Assembly: GCA_903813345.2 (NCBI GenBank)
Contig: CAIIXF020000011.1
Span: forward strand, 8,148,571 to 8,208,570
Direction: 5' to 3'
Length of the DNA stretch: 60,000 nucleotides
Source of the DNA: Owenia fusiformis
Lineage: Eukaryota > Annelida > Polychaeta > Sabellida > Oweniidae
The translations under genes were made by a program, and so were the position numbers. The notes beneath the pieces were generated by a model that did no database searches, was not told the DNA's origin, and was given only the letters and a program-made list of their open reading frames with translations. Positions 27,101-42,300 of this stretch are shown here, piece by piece; positions within the stretch are counted from its first letter, which is position 1, and the number at the start of each line of letters is the position of its first letter.

Positions 27101-30100
27101 AAAGGACTGGCATGTACCAGTTCGTCGTACGACTGGTCGGAAAATTGACATTTTGTCAAGAGCGCAAATTGCATAAGCGATTTAAGACGAATTTGATATT
27201 ATATATCCCCCTAATAGAGAAGTCAATCGATACATCCCTCCCTTGGCAAACGTAAGAATATATACATTAACGTCTCACAATATATTAAACTAGTCGCTGC
27301 TACCAGTGCGATGTACAGCTGGTCCGAAAATTGACATTCCGTACATAGCCCAAAGTAAACCAGACTTGTATGACAAATTAGATACTCAATATCTCACGAA
27401 TAGTATGACCAATCACCACGTCCTCGGTATGGAAAATGTCAAAATGTATCCTGAAACATCTCACTTAATAACAAATATCATGCTGTCACCAGCGTTATGT
27501 ACGACTGGTCCGAAAACTGACATTTCCTCCAGAGCACAAACTGCATCATAGATTTAAGACGAATTAGATATAAAATATATCACGAACGGGAACATCATTC
27601 ATTAAATCCATTCAAGAGCATACTCCAAAATATATACTTAAACGTCTCACAAAATTGCAAAGGACTGGCATGTACCAGTGTGACGTACGACTCTTCGGAA
27701 AATTGACATTTCGTCAAGAGCGCAAATTGCATAAGCGATTTAAGACGAATTGGATATTATATATCCCCCTAACAGAGAAGTCTATCGATACATCCCTCCT
27801 TTGGCAAACGTAAAAATATATACATAAACGTCTCACAATATATCAAACTAGTCGCTACTACCAGTGCGATGTACAGCTGATCCGAAAATTGACATTCCGT
27901 ACATAGCCCAAAGTAAATCAGACTTGTATGACAAATTACATACTCAATATCTCATGAATAGAATGACCAATAAACAAGTCCTTGGTAGGGCAAATGTAAA
28001 AATGTATCCTGAAACATCTCACTAAATAACAAATATCATGATGCCACCAGCGTTACGTACGACTGGTCCGAAAATTGACATTTCCTCCAGAGCACAAACT
28101 GCATCATAGATTTAAGACGAATTAGATATAAAATATATCACGAACGGGAACATCATTCATTGCATCCATTCAAGAGCATACTCCAAAATATATACTTAAA
28201 CGTCTCACAAAATTGCAAAGGACTGGCATGTACCAGTGTGACGTACGACTGGTCGGAAAATTGACATTTCGTGAAGAGCTCAAATTGCATAAGCGATTTG
28301 AGACGAATTGGATATTATATATCCCCCTAACAGAGAAGTCAATCGATACATCCCTCCTTTGGCAAACGTAAAAATATATACACAAACATCTCACAATATA
28401 TCAAACTAGTCGCTGCTACCAGTGCGATGTACAGCTGGTCCGAAAATTGACATTCCGTACATAGCCCAAAGTAAATCAGACTTGTATGACAAATTAGATA
28501 CTCAATATCTCATGAATAGTATGACCAATCAACAAGTCCTAGGTATGGCAAATGTCAAAATGTATCCTGAAACATCTCACTAAATAACAAATATCATGCT
28601 GCCACCAGCGTTACGTACGACTGGTCCGAAAATTGACATTTCCTCCAGAGCACAAACTGCATCATAGATTTAAGACGAATTAGATATAAAATATATCACG
28701 AACGGGAACATCATTCATTAAATCATTTCACGAGCATACTCCAATATATATACTTAAACGTCTCACGAAATTGCAAAGGACTGGCATGTACCAGTGTGAC
28801 GTACGACTCTTCGGAAAATTGACATTTCGTCAAGAGCGCAAATTGCATAAGCGATTTAAGACGAATTGGATATTATATATCCCCCTAACAGAGAAGTCAA
28901 TAGATACATCCCTTCTTTGGCAAACGTAAAAATATATACATAAACGTCTCACAATATATCAAACTAGTCGCTGCTACCAGTGCGATGTACAGCTGGTCCG
29001 AAAATTGACATTCCGTACATAGCCCAAAGTAAATCAGACTTGTATGACAAATTAGATACTCAATATCTCATGAATAGTATGACCAATCAGCAAGTCCTAG
29101 GAATGGCAAATGTCAAAATGTATCCTGAAACATCTCACTAAATAACAAATATCATGCTGCCACCAGCGTTACGTACGACTGGTCCAAAAATTGACATTTC
29201 CTCCAGAGCACAAACTGCATCATAGATTTAAGACGAATTAGATATAAAATATATCACGAACGGGAACATCATTCATTAAATCCATTCAAGAGCATACTAA
29301 AAATATATACTTAAACGTCTCAAAAATTGCAAAGGACTGGCATGTACCAGTGTGACGTACGACTGGTCGGAAAATTGACATTTCGTCAAGAGCGCAAATT
29401 GCATAAGCGATTTAAGACGAATTGGATATTATATATCCCCCTAACAGCGAAGTCAATCGATACATCCCTCCTTTGGTAAACCTAAAAATATATACATTAA
29501 CGTCTCACAATATATCAAACTAGTCGTTTATACTAGAGCGATGTACAGCTGGTCCGAAAATTGACATTCCGTACATAGCCCAAAGTAAATCAGACTTGTA
29601 TGACAAATTAGATACTCAATATCTCATGAATAGTATGACCAATCAATAGGTCCTCGGTAGGGCAAATGTCAAAATGTATCCTGAAACATCTCACTAAATA
29701 ACAATTTTTAATGCTGCCACCAGTGTTACGTACGACTGGTCCGAAATTTGACATTTCCTCCAGAGCACAAGCTGCATCATAGATTTAAGACGAATTAGAT
29801 ATAAAATATATCACGAACGGGAACATCATTCATTAAATCCATTCAAGAGCATACTCCAAAATATATACTTAAACGTCTCACAAAATTGCAAAGGGTTGGC
29901 ATGTACCAGTGTGACGTAAGGCTCTTCGGAAAATTGACATTTCGTCAAGAGCGCAAATTGCATAAGCGATTTGAGACGAATTGGATATTATATATCCCCC
30001 TAACAGAGAAGTCAATCGATACATCCCTCCTTTGGCAAACGTAAAAATATATACATAAACGTCTCAAAATATATCAAACTAGTCGCTGCTACCAGTGCGA

Positions 30101-33100
30101 TGTACAGCTGGTCCGAAAATTGACATTCCGTATATAGCCCAAAGTAAATCAGACTTGTATGACAAATTAGATACTCACTATCTCATGAATAGTATAACCA
30201 ATCAACAAGTCCTCGGTAGGGCAAATGTCAAAATGTACCCTGAAACATCTCACTAAATAACAAATATCATGCTGTCACCAGCGTTACGTACGACTGGTCC
30301 GGAAATTGACATTTCCTCCAGAGCACAAACTGCATCATAGATTTAAGACTAATTAGACATAAAATATATCACGAACGGGAACATCATTCATTAAATCCAT
30401 TCAAGAGCATACTCCAAAATATATACTTAAACGTCTAACAAAATTGCAAAGGGTTGGCATGTACCAGTGTGACGTACGACTGGTCGGGAAATTGACATTT
30501 CGTCAAGAGCGCAAATTGCATAAGCGATTTAAGACTAATTGGATATTATAATATCCCCCTAACAGAGAAGTCAATCGATACATCCCTCCTTTGTGAAAAG
30601 TAAAAATATATACATAAACGTCTCACATATATCAAACTAGTCGCTGCTACCAGTGCGATGGACAGCTGATCCGAAAATTGACATTCCATACATAGCCCAA
30701 AGTAAATCAGACTTGTATGACAAATAAAATACTCAATATATCATGAATAGAATGACCAATCAACAAGTCCTCGGTAGGGAAAATGTAAAAATGTATCCTG
30801 AAACATCTCACTAAATAACAAATATCATGCTGCCACCAGCGTTATGTACGACCGGTCCGAAAAATTGACATTTCCTCCAGAGCACAAACTGCATCATAGA
30901 TTTAAGACGAATTAGATATAAAATATATCACGAACGGGAACATCATTCATTAAATCCATTCAAGAGCATACTCCAAGATATATACTTAAACGTCTCACAA
31001 AATTGCAAAGGACTGGCATGTACCAGTGTGACGTACGACTGGTCGGAAAATTGACATTTCGTCAAGAGCGCAAATTGCATAAGCGATTTAAGACGAATTG
31101 GATGTTATCTATCCCCCTAACAGAGAAGTCAATCGATACATCCCTCCTTTGGCAAACGTAAAAGTATATACTCACAATATATCAAACTAGTCGCTGCTAC
31201 CAGTGTGATGTACAGCTGGTCCGAAAATTGACATTCCATACATAGCCCAAATTCAATCAGACTTGTATGACAAATTAGATACACATCCCTCCCTTGGCAA
31301 ACGTAAGAATATATACATTAACGTCTCACAATATATTAAACTAGTCGCTGCTACCAGTGCGATGTACAACTGGTCCGAAAATTGACATTCCGTACATAGC
31401 CCAAAGTAAATCAGACTTGTATGACAAATTAGATACTCAATATCTCACGAATAGTATGACCAATCAACACGTCCTCGGTAGGGAAAATGTCAAAATGTAT
31501 CCTGAAACATCTCACCAAATTACAAATATCATGCTGTCACCAGCGTTACGTACGACTGGTCCGAAAATTGACATTTCCTCCAGAGCACAAACTGCATCAT
31601 CGATTTAAGACGAATAAGATATTGAATATATCACGAACGGGAACATCATTCATTAAATCCATTCAAGAGCATACTCCAAAATATATACTTAAACGTCTCA
31701 CAAATCTGCAAAGCACTGGCATGTACCAGTTTGACGTACGACTCTTCGGAAAATTGACATTTCGTCAAGAGCGCAAATTGCATAAGCGATTTAAGACGAA
31801 TTGGATATTATATATCCCCCTAACAGAGAAATCTATCGATACATCCCTCCTTTGGCAAATGTAAAAATATATACATAAACGTCTCACAATATATCAAACT
31901 AGTCGCTGCTACCAGTGCGATGTACAGCTGGTCCGAAAATTGACATTCCGTACATAGCCCAAAGTAAATCAGACTTGTATGACAAATTAGATACTCAATA
32001 TCTCATGAATAGTATGACCAATCAATAGGTCCTCGGTAGGGCAAATGTCAAAATGTATCCTGAAACATCTCACTAAATAAATTTTTTTAATGCTGCCACC
32101 AGCGTTACGTACGACTGGTCCGAAATTTGACATTTCCTCCAGAGCACAAGCTGCATCATAGATTTAAGACTAATTAGATATAAAATATATCACGAACGGG
32201 AACATCATTCATTAAATCCATTCAAGAGCATACTCCAAAATATATACTTAAACGTCTCACAAAATTGCAAAGGGTTGGCATGTACCAGTGTGACGTACGA
32301 CTGGTCGGACAATTGACATTTCGTCAAGAGCGCAAATTGCATAAGCGATTTGAGACGAATTGGACATTATATATCCCCCTAACAGAGAAGTCAATCGATA
32401 CATCCCTCCTTTGGCAAACGTAAAAATGAATACATAAACGTCTCACAATATATCAAAATAGTCGCTGCTACCAGTGTACCAGTGTGATGTACAGCTGGTC
32501 CGAAAATTGACATTCCGTACATAGCCCAAAGTAAATCAGACTTGTATGACAAATTAGATACTCAATATATCATGAATAGTGGGACCAATCAACAAGTCCT
32601 CGGTAGGGCAAATGTCAAAATGTATCCTGAAACATCTCACTAAATAACAAATATCATGCTGTCACCAGCGTTACGTACGACCTATCCGAAAATTGACATT
32701 TCCTCCAGAGCACAAACTGCATCATAGATTTAAGACGAATTTGATATAAAATATATCACGAACGGGAACATCATTCATTAAATCCATTCAAGAGCCTACT
32801 CCAAAATATATACTTAAACGTCTCACAAAATTGCAAAGGACTGGCATGTACCAGTGTGACGTACGACTGGTCGGAAAATTGACATTTCGTCAAGAGCGCA
32901 AATTACATAAGCGATTGAAGACGAATTGGATATTATATATCCCCCTAACAGAGAAGTCAATCGACACATCCCTCCTTTAGCAAACGTAAAAATATATACA
33001 TAAACGTCTCACAATATATCAAACTAGTCGCTACTACCAGTGCGATGTACAGCTGGTCCGAAAATTGACATTCCGTACATAGCCCAAAGTAAATAAGACT

Positions 33101-36100
33101 TGTATGACAAATTAGATACTCACTATCTCATGAATAGTATGACCAATCAACAAGTCCTCGGTAGGGAAAATGTCAAAATGTATCCTGAAACATCTTACTA
33201 AATAACAAATATCATGCTATCACCAGCGTTACGTACGACTGGTCCGAAAATTGGCATTTCCTCCAGAGCACAAACTGCATCATAGATTTAAGACGAATTA
33301 GATATAAAATATATCACGAACAGGAACATCATTCATTAAATCCATTCAAGAGCATACTCCAAGATATATACTTTAACGTCTCACAAAATTGCAAAGGACT
33401 GGCATGTACCAATGTGACGTACGACTGGTCGGAAAATTGAGATTTCGTCAAGAGCGCAAATTGCATAAGCGATTTAAGACGAATTGGATATTATATATCC
33501 CCCTAACAGAGAAGTCAATTGATACATCCCTCCCTTGGCAAACGTAAAAAATATATATATTGACGTCTCACAATATAGCAAACTAGTCACTGCTACCAGT
33601 GCGATGTACAGCTGGTCCGAAAATTGACATTCCGTACATAGCCCAAAGTAAATCAGACTTGTATGACAAATTAGATACTCAATATCTCATGAATAGTATG
33701 ACCAATCAACACGTCCTCGGTAGGGCAAATTTCAAAATGTATCCTGAAACATCTCACTAAATAACAAATATCATGCTGTCACCAGCGTTACGTACGACTG
33801 GTCCGAAAATTGACATTTCCTCCAGAGCACAAACCGCATCACAGATTTAAGACGAATTAGATATAAAATATATCATGAACGGGAACATTATTCATTAAAT
33901 CCATTCAAGAGCATACTCCAAGATATATACTTAAACGTCTCACAAAATTGCAAAGGACTGGCATGTACCAGTGTGACGTACAACTGGTCGGAAAATTGAC
34001 ATTTTGTCAAGAGCGCAAATTGCATACGAGATTTAAGACGAATTTGATATTATATATCTCCCTAACAGAGAAGTCAATCGATACATCCCTCCCTTGGCAA
34101 ACGTAAAAATATATACATTAACGTCTCACAATATAGCAAACTAGTCGCTGCTACCAGTGCGATGAACAGTTGGTCCGAAAATTGACATTCCGTACATAGC
34201 CCAAAGTAAATCAGACTTGTATGACAAATTAGATACTCAATATATCATGAATAGTTTGACCAATCAACACGTCCTCGGTAGGGAAAATGTCAAAATGTAT
34301 CCTGAAACATCTCACCAAATAACAAATATCATGCTGTCACCAGTGTTACGTACGACTGGTCCGAAAATTGACATTTCCTCCAGAGCACAAACTGCATCAT
34401 AGATTTAAGACGAATTAGATATAAAATATATCACGAACGGGAACATCATTCATTGAATCCATTTAAGAGCATACTCCAAAATATATACTTAAACGTCTCA
34501 CAAAATTGCAAAGGACTGGAAGATACAAGTGTGACGTACGACTGGTCGGAAAATTGACATTTCGTCAAGATCGCAAATTGCATAAGCGATTTGAGACGAA
34601 TTGGATATTATATATCCCCCTAACAGAGAAGTCAATCGATACATCCCTCCTTTGTCAAACGTAAAAATATATACATAAACGTCTCAAAATATATCAAACT
34701 AGTCGCTGCTACCAGTGCGATGTACAGCTGGTCCGAAAATTGACATTCCGTACATAGCCCAAAGTAAATCAGACTTGTATGACAAATTAGATACTCACTA
34801 TCTCATGAATTGTATGACCAATCAACAAGTCCTCGGTAGGGCAAATGTCAAAATGTATCCTGAAACATCTCACTAAATAACAAATATCATGCTGTCACCA
34901 GTGTTACGTACGACTGGTCCGAAAATTGACATTTCCTCCAGAGCACAAACTGCATCATAGATTTAAGACGAATTAGATATAAAATATATCACGAACAGGA
35001 ACATCATTCATTAAATCCATTCAAGAGCATACTCCAAGATATATACTTTAACGTCTCACAAAATTGCAAAGGACTGGCATGTACCAATGTGACGTACGAC
35101 TGGTCGGAAAATTGAGATTTCGTCAAGAGCGCAAATTGCATAAGCGATCTAAGACGAATTGGGTATTATATATCCCCCTACGTAACATGAGAAGTCAATC
35201 GATACATCTCTCCTTTGGCAAACATAAAAATATATACATAAACGTCTCACAATAAATCAGACTAGTCGCACATACCAGTGCGATGTACAGCTGGTCCGAA
35301 AATTGACATTCCGTACATAGCTCAAAGTAAATCAGACTTGTATGACAAATTAGATACTCAATATCTCATGAAACGAATGACCAATCAACAAGTCCACGGT
35401 AGGGCAAATGTCAAAATGTATCCTGAAACATCTCACTGAATAACAAATATCATGCTGCCACCAGCGTTACGTAAGACTGGTCCGAAAATTGACATTTCCT
35501 CCAGAGCACAAACTGCATCATAGATTTAAGACGAATTAGATATAAAATATATCACGAACGGGAACATCATTCATTAAATCCATTCAAGAGCATACACCAA
35601 AATATATACTTCAACGTCTCACAAAATTGCAAAGGACTGGCATGTACCAGTGTGACGTACGACTGGTCGGAAAATTGACATTTCGTCAAGATCGCAAATT
35701 GCATAAGCGATTTGAGACGAATTGGATATTATATATCCCCCTAACAGAGAAGTCAATCGATACATCCCTCCTTTGTCAAACGTAAAAATATATACATAAA
35801 CGTCTCAAAATATATCAAACTAGTCGCTGCTACCAGTGCGATGTACAGCTGGTCCGAAAATTGACATTCCGTACATAGCCCAAAGTAAATCAGACTTGTA
35901 TGACAAATTAGATACTCACTATCTCATGAATTGTATGACCAATCAACAAGTCCTCGGTAGGGCAAATGTCAAAATGTACCCTGAAACATCTCACTAAATA
36001 ACAAATATTATGCTGTCACCAGCGTTACGTACGACTGGTCCGAAAATTGACATTTCCTCCAGAGCACAAACTGCATCATAGATTTAAGACGAATTAGATA

Positions 36101-38380
36101 TAAAATATATCACGAACGGGAACATCATTCATTGAATCCATTCAAGAGCATACTCCAAAATATATACTTAAACGTCTCACAAAATTGCAAAGGACTGGAA
36201 GATACAAGTGTGACGTACGACTGGTCGGAAAATTGACATTTCGTCAAGAGCGCAAATTGCATAAGCGATCTAAGACGAATTGGGTATTAAATATCCCCCT
36301 AACATGAGAAGTCAATCGATACATCTCTCCTTTGGCAAACATAAAAATATATACATAAACGTCTCACAATAAATCAAACTAGTCGCAGCTACCAGTGCGA
36401 TGTACAGCTGGTTCGAAAATTGACATTCCGTACATAGCTCAAAGTAAATCAGACTTGTATGACAAATTAGATACTCAATATCTCATGAAACGAATGACCA
36501 ATCAACAAGTCCACGGTAGGGCAAATGTCAAAATGTATCCTGAAACATCTCACTGAATAACAAATATCATGCTGCCACCAGCGTTACGTACGACTGGTCC
36601 GAAAATTGACATTTCCTCCAGAGCACAAACTGCATCATAGATTTAAGACGAATTAGATATAAAATATATCACGAACGGGAACATCATTCATAAAATCCAT
36701 TCAAGAGCATACACCAAAATATATACTTCAACGTCTCACAAAATTGCAAAGGACTGGCATGTACCAGTGTGACGTACGACTGGTCGGAAAATTGACATTA
36801 CGTCAAGATCGCAAATTGCATAAGCGATTTGAGACGAATTGGATATTATATATCCCCCTAACAGAGAAGTCAATCGATACATCCCTCCTTTGTCAAACAT
36901 AAAAATATATACATAAACGTCCCAAAATATATCAAACTAGTCGCTGCTACCAGTGCGATGTACAGCTGGTCCGAAAATTGACATTCCGTACATAGCCCAA
37001 AGTAAATCAGACTTGTATGACAAATTAGATACTCACTATCTCATGAATTGTATGACCAATCAACAAGTCCTCGGTAGGGCAAATGTCAAAATGTACCCTG
37101 AAACATCTCACTAAATAACAAATATCATGCTGTCACCAGCGTTACGTACGACTGGTCCGGAAATTGACATTTCCTCCAGAGCACAAACTGCATCATAGAT
37201 TTAAGACGAATTAGATATAAAATATATCACGAACGGGAACATCATTCATTAAATCCATTTAAGAGCATACTCAAAAATATATACTTAAACGTCTCACAAA
37301 ATTGCAAAGGACTGGGAGATACAAGTGTGACGTACGACTGGTCGGAAAATTGACATTTCGTCAAGAGCGCAAATTGCATAAGCGATCTAAGACGAATTGG
37401 GTATTATATATCCCCCTAACATGAGAAGTCAATCGATACATCTCTCCTTTGGCAAACGTAAAAATATATACATAAACGTCACACAATAAATCAAACTAGT
37501 TGCAGCTACCAGTGCGATGTACAGCTGGTCCGAAAATTGACATTCCAAACATAGCCCAAAGTAAATCAGACTTGTATGACAAATTAGATACTCAATATCT
37601 CATGAAAAGAATGACCAATCAACAAGTCCTCGGTAGGGCAAATGTCAAAATGTATCCTAAAACATGTCACTGAATAACAAATATCATGCTGCCACCAGCG
37701 TTACGTACGACTGGTCCGAAAATTGACATTTCCTCCAGAGCACAAACTGCATCATAGATTTAAGACGAATTAGATATAAAATATATCGCGAACGGGAACA
37801 TCATTGATTAAATCCATTCAAGAGCATACTCCAAGATATATACTTAAACGTCTCACAAAATTGCAAAGGACTGGCATGTACCAGTGTGACGTACGACTGG
37901 TCGGAAAATTGACATTTCGTCAAGAGCGCAAATTGCATGAGCAATTTAAGACGAATTGGATATTATATATCCCCCTAACAGAGAAGTCAATCGAAACATC
38001 CCTCCTTTGGCCAACGTAAAAATATATACATAAACGTCTCACAATATATCAAACTAGTCGCTGCTAACAGTGCGATGTACAGCTGGTCCGAAAATTGACA
38101 TTCCGTACAATTAGCCCAAAGTAAATCAGACTTGTATGACAAGTTAAATACTCAATATCTCATTAATAGTATGACCAATCAACAAGTTTTAGGTAGGGCA
38201 AATGTCAAAATGTAACCTGAAACATCTCAGGAAATAACAAATATCACACTGTCACCAGCGTTACGTACGACTGGTCCGAAAATTGACATTTCCTCAAACT
38301 GCACAAACTGCATCATAGATTTAAGACGAATTAGATATAAAATATATCACGAACAGGAACATCATTCATTAAATCCATTC

Positions 38381-39326
38381 AACAGCATACACCAATATAT
38401 ATACCTAAACGTCTCACAAAATTGCAAAGGACTGGCATGTACCAGTGTGACGTACGACTGGTCGGGAAATTGACATTTCGTCAAGAGCGCAAATTGCATA
38501 AGCGATTTAAGACGAATTGGATATTATAATATATCCCCCTAACAGAGAAGTCAATCGATACATCCCTCCTTTGGCAAAAGTAAAAATATATACATAAACG
38601 TCTCACATATATCAAACTAGTCGCTGCTACCAGTGTGATGTACAGCTGATCCGAAAACTGACATTCCGTACATAGCCCAAAGTAAATCAGACTTGTATGA
38701 CAAATAAGATACTCAATATATCATGAATAGAATGACCAATCAACAAGTCCTCGGTAGGGAAAATGTAAAAATGTATCCTGAAACATCTCACTAAATAACA
38801 AATATCATGCTGCCACCAGCGTTATGTACGACTGGTCCGAAAATTGACATTTCAACAGCATACACCAATATATATACCTAAACGTCTCACAAAATTGCAA
38901 AGGACTGGCATGTACCAGTGTGACGTACGACTGGTCGGGAAATTGACATTTCGTCAAGAGCGCAAATTGCATAAGCGATTTAAGACGAATTGGATATTAT
39001 AATATATCCCCCTAACAGAGAAGTCAATCGATACATCCCTCCTTTGGCAAAAGTAAAAATATATACATAATCGTCTCACATATATCAAACTAGTCGCTGC
39101 TACCAGTGTGATGTACAGCTGATCCGAAAACTGACATTCCGTACATAGCCCAAAGTAAATCAGACTTGTATGACAAATAAGATACTCAATATATCATGAA
39201 TAGAATGACCAATCAACAAGTCCTCGGTAGGGAAAATGTAAAAATGTATCCTGAAACATCTCACTAAATAACAAATATCATGCTGCCACCAGCGTTATGT
39301 ACGACTGGTCCGAAAATTGACATTTC
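38381..39326 (-). repeat. Tandem duplication of 473 bp, out of register with the monomer
   Basis: The segment 38,381-38,853 is repeated almost exactly as 38,854-39,326. Both begin AACAGCATACACCAATATAT and share private variants such as ATTATAATATATCCCC and CAGCTGATCCGAAAACTGAC. 473 is not a multiple of 186. The junction (CATTTCAACAGC) joins the start of a B-box to the middle of an A monomer, with only two or three bases of shared sequence. It looks recent. Confidence 0.85.
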
Positions 39327-42300
39327 CTCCAGAGCACAAACTGCATCATAGATTTAAGACGAATTAGATATAAAATATATCACGAACGGGAACATCATTG
39401 ATTAAATTCATTCAAGAGCATACTCCAAGATATATACTTAAACGTCTCACAAAATTGCAAAGGACTGGCATGTACCAGTGTGACGTACGACTGGTCGGAA
39501 AATTGACATTTCGTCAAGAGCGCAAATTGCATGAGCAATTTAAGACGAATTGGATATTATATATCCCCCTAACAGAGAAGTCAATCGATACATCCTTCCT
39601 TTGGCAAACGTAAAAGTATATACATAAACGTCTCACAATATATCAAACTAGTCGCTGCTACCAGTGTGATGTACAGCTGGTCCAAAAATTGACATTCCGT
39701 ACATAGCCCAAAGTAAATCAGACTTGTATGACAAATTAGATACTCAATATCTCATGAATAGTATGACCAATCAACACGTCCTCGGTAGGGCAAATGTCAA
39801 AATGTATCCTGAAACATCTCACTGAATAACAAATATCATGCTGTCACCAGCGTTACGTACGACTGGTCCGAAAATTGACATTTCCTCCAGAGCACAAATT
39901 GCATCATAGATTTAAGACGAATTAGATATAAAATATATCATGAACGGGAACATTATTCATTAAATCCATTCAAGAGCATACTCCAAGATATATACTTAAA
40001 CGTCTCACAAAATTGCAAAGGACTGACATGTACAAGTGTGACGTACAACTCGTCGGAAAATTGACATTTTGTCAAGAGCGCAAATTGCATACACGATTTA
40101 AGACGAATTTGATATTATATATCTACCTAACAGAGAAGTCAATCGATACATCCCTCCCTTGGCAAACGTAAAAATATATACATTAACGTCTCACAATATA
40201 GCAAACTAGTCGCTGCTACCAGTGCGATAAACAGTTGGTCCGAAAATTGATATTCCGTACATAGCCCAAAGTAAATCAGACTTGTATGACAAATTAGATA
40301 CTCAATATATCATGAATAGTTTGACCAATCAAAACGTCCTCGGTAGGGAAAATGTCAAAATGTATCCTGAAACATCTCACTAAATAACAAATATCATGCT
40401 GTCACCAGCGTTACGTACGACTGGTCCGGAAATTGACATTTCCTCCAGAGCACAAACTGCATCATAGATTTAAGACGAATTAGATATAAAATATATCACG
40501 AACGGGAACATCATTCATTGAATCCATTCAAGAGCATACTCCAAAATATATACTTAAACGTCTCACAAAATTGCAAAGGACTGGAAGATACAAGTGTGAC
40601 GTACGACTGGTCGGAAAATTGACATTTCGTCAAGAGCGCAAATTGCATAAGCGATCTAAGACGAATTGGCTATTATATATCCCCCTAACATGAGAAGTCA
40701 ATCGATACATCTCTCCTTTGGCAAACATTAAAATATATACATAAACGTCTCACAATAAATCAAACTAGTCGCAGCTACCAGTGCGATGTACAGCTGGTCC
40801 GAAAATTGACATTCCGTACATAGCCCAAAGTAAATCAGACTTGTATGACAAATTAGATACTCAATATCTCATGAAACGAATGACCAATCAACAAGTCCTC
40901 GGTAGGGCAAACGTCAAAATGTATCCTGAAACATCTCACTGAATAACAAATATCATGCTGTCACCAACGTTACGTACGACTGGTCCGGAAATTGTCATTT
41001 CCTCCAGAGCACAAACTGCATCATAGATTTAAGACGAATTAGATATAAAATATATCACGAACGGGAACATCATTCATTAAATCCATTCAAGAGCATACTC
41101 CAAAATATATACTTGAACGACTCACAAAATTGCAAAGGACTGGCATGTACCAGTGTGACGTACGACTGGTCGGAAAATTGACATTTCGTCAAGATCGCAA
41201 ATTGCATAAGCGATTTGAGACGAATTGGATATTATATATCCCCCTAACAGAGAAGTCAATCGATACATCCCTCCTTTGTCAAACGTAAAAATATATACAT
41301 AAACGTCTCAAAATATATCAAACTAGTCGCTGCTACCAGTGCGATGTACAGCTGGTCCGAAAATTGACATTCCGTACATAGCCCAAAGTAAATCAGACTT
41401 GTATGACAAATAAGATACTCACTATCTCATGAATTGTATGACCAATCAACTAGTCCTCGGTAGGGCAAATGTCAAAATGTACCTTGAAACATCTCACTAA
41501 ATAACAAATATCATGCTGTCACCAGCGTTACGTACGACTGGTCCGGAAATTGACATTTCCTCCAGAGCACAAACTGCATCATAGATTTTAGGCGAATTAG
41601 ATATAAAATATATCACGAACGGGAACATCATTCATTAAATTCATTCAAGAGCATACTCCAAAATATATACTTAAACGTCTCACAAAATTGCAAAGGACTG
41701 GCATGTAGCAGTGTGACGTACGACTGGTCGGAAAATTGACATTTCGTCAAGATCGCAAATTTCATAAGCGATTTGAGACGAATTGGGTATTATATATCCT
41801 CCTAACAGAGAAGTCAATCGATACATCCCTCCTTTGGCAAACGTAAAAATATATACACAAACGTCTCAAAATATATCAAACTAGTCGCTGCTACCAGTGC
41901 GATGTACAGCTGGTCCGAAAATTGACATTCCGTACATATCCTAAAGTAAATCAGACTTGTATGACAAATTAGATACTCACTATCTCATGAATTGTATGAC
42001 CAATCAACAAGTCCTCGGTAGGGCAAATGTCAAAATGTACCCTGAAACATCTCACTAAATAACAAATATCATGCTGTCACCAGCGTTACGTACGACTGGT
42101 CCGGAAATTGACATTTCCTCCTGAGCACAAACTGCATCATAGATTTAAGACGTATTAGATATAAAATATATCACGAACGGGAACATCATTCATTAAATCC
42201 ATTCAAGAGCATACTCCAAAATATATACTCAAACGTCTCACAAAATTGCAAAGGACTGGAAGATACAAGTGTGACGTACGACTGGTCGGAAAATTGACAT

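Noticed and set aside
31487-31864. A 125-codon open frame and many 60-83-codon frames in the satellite, some showing a 62-residue periodicity.
   Set aside because: 186 bp is divisible by three, so DNA-level repetition automatically gives periodic peptides. The same frame in consensus monomers holds several stops, and open versions depend on single substitutions in one copy.
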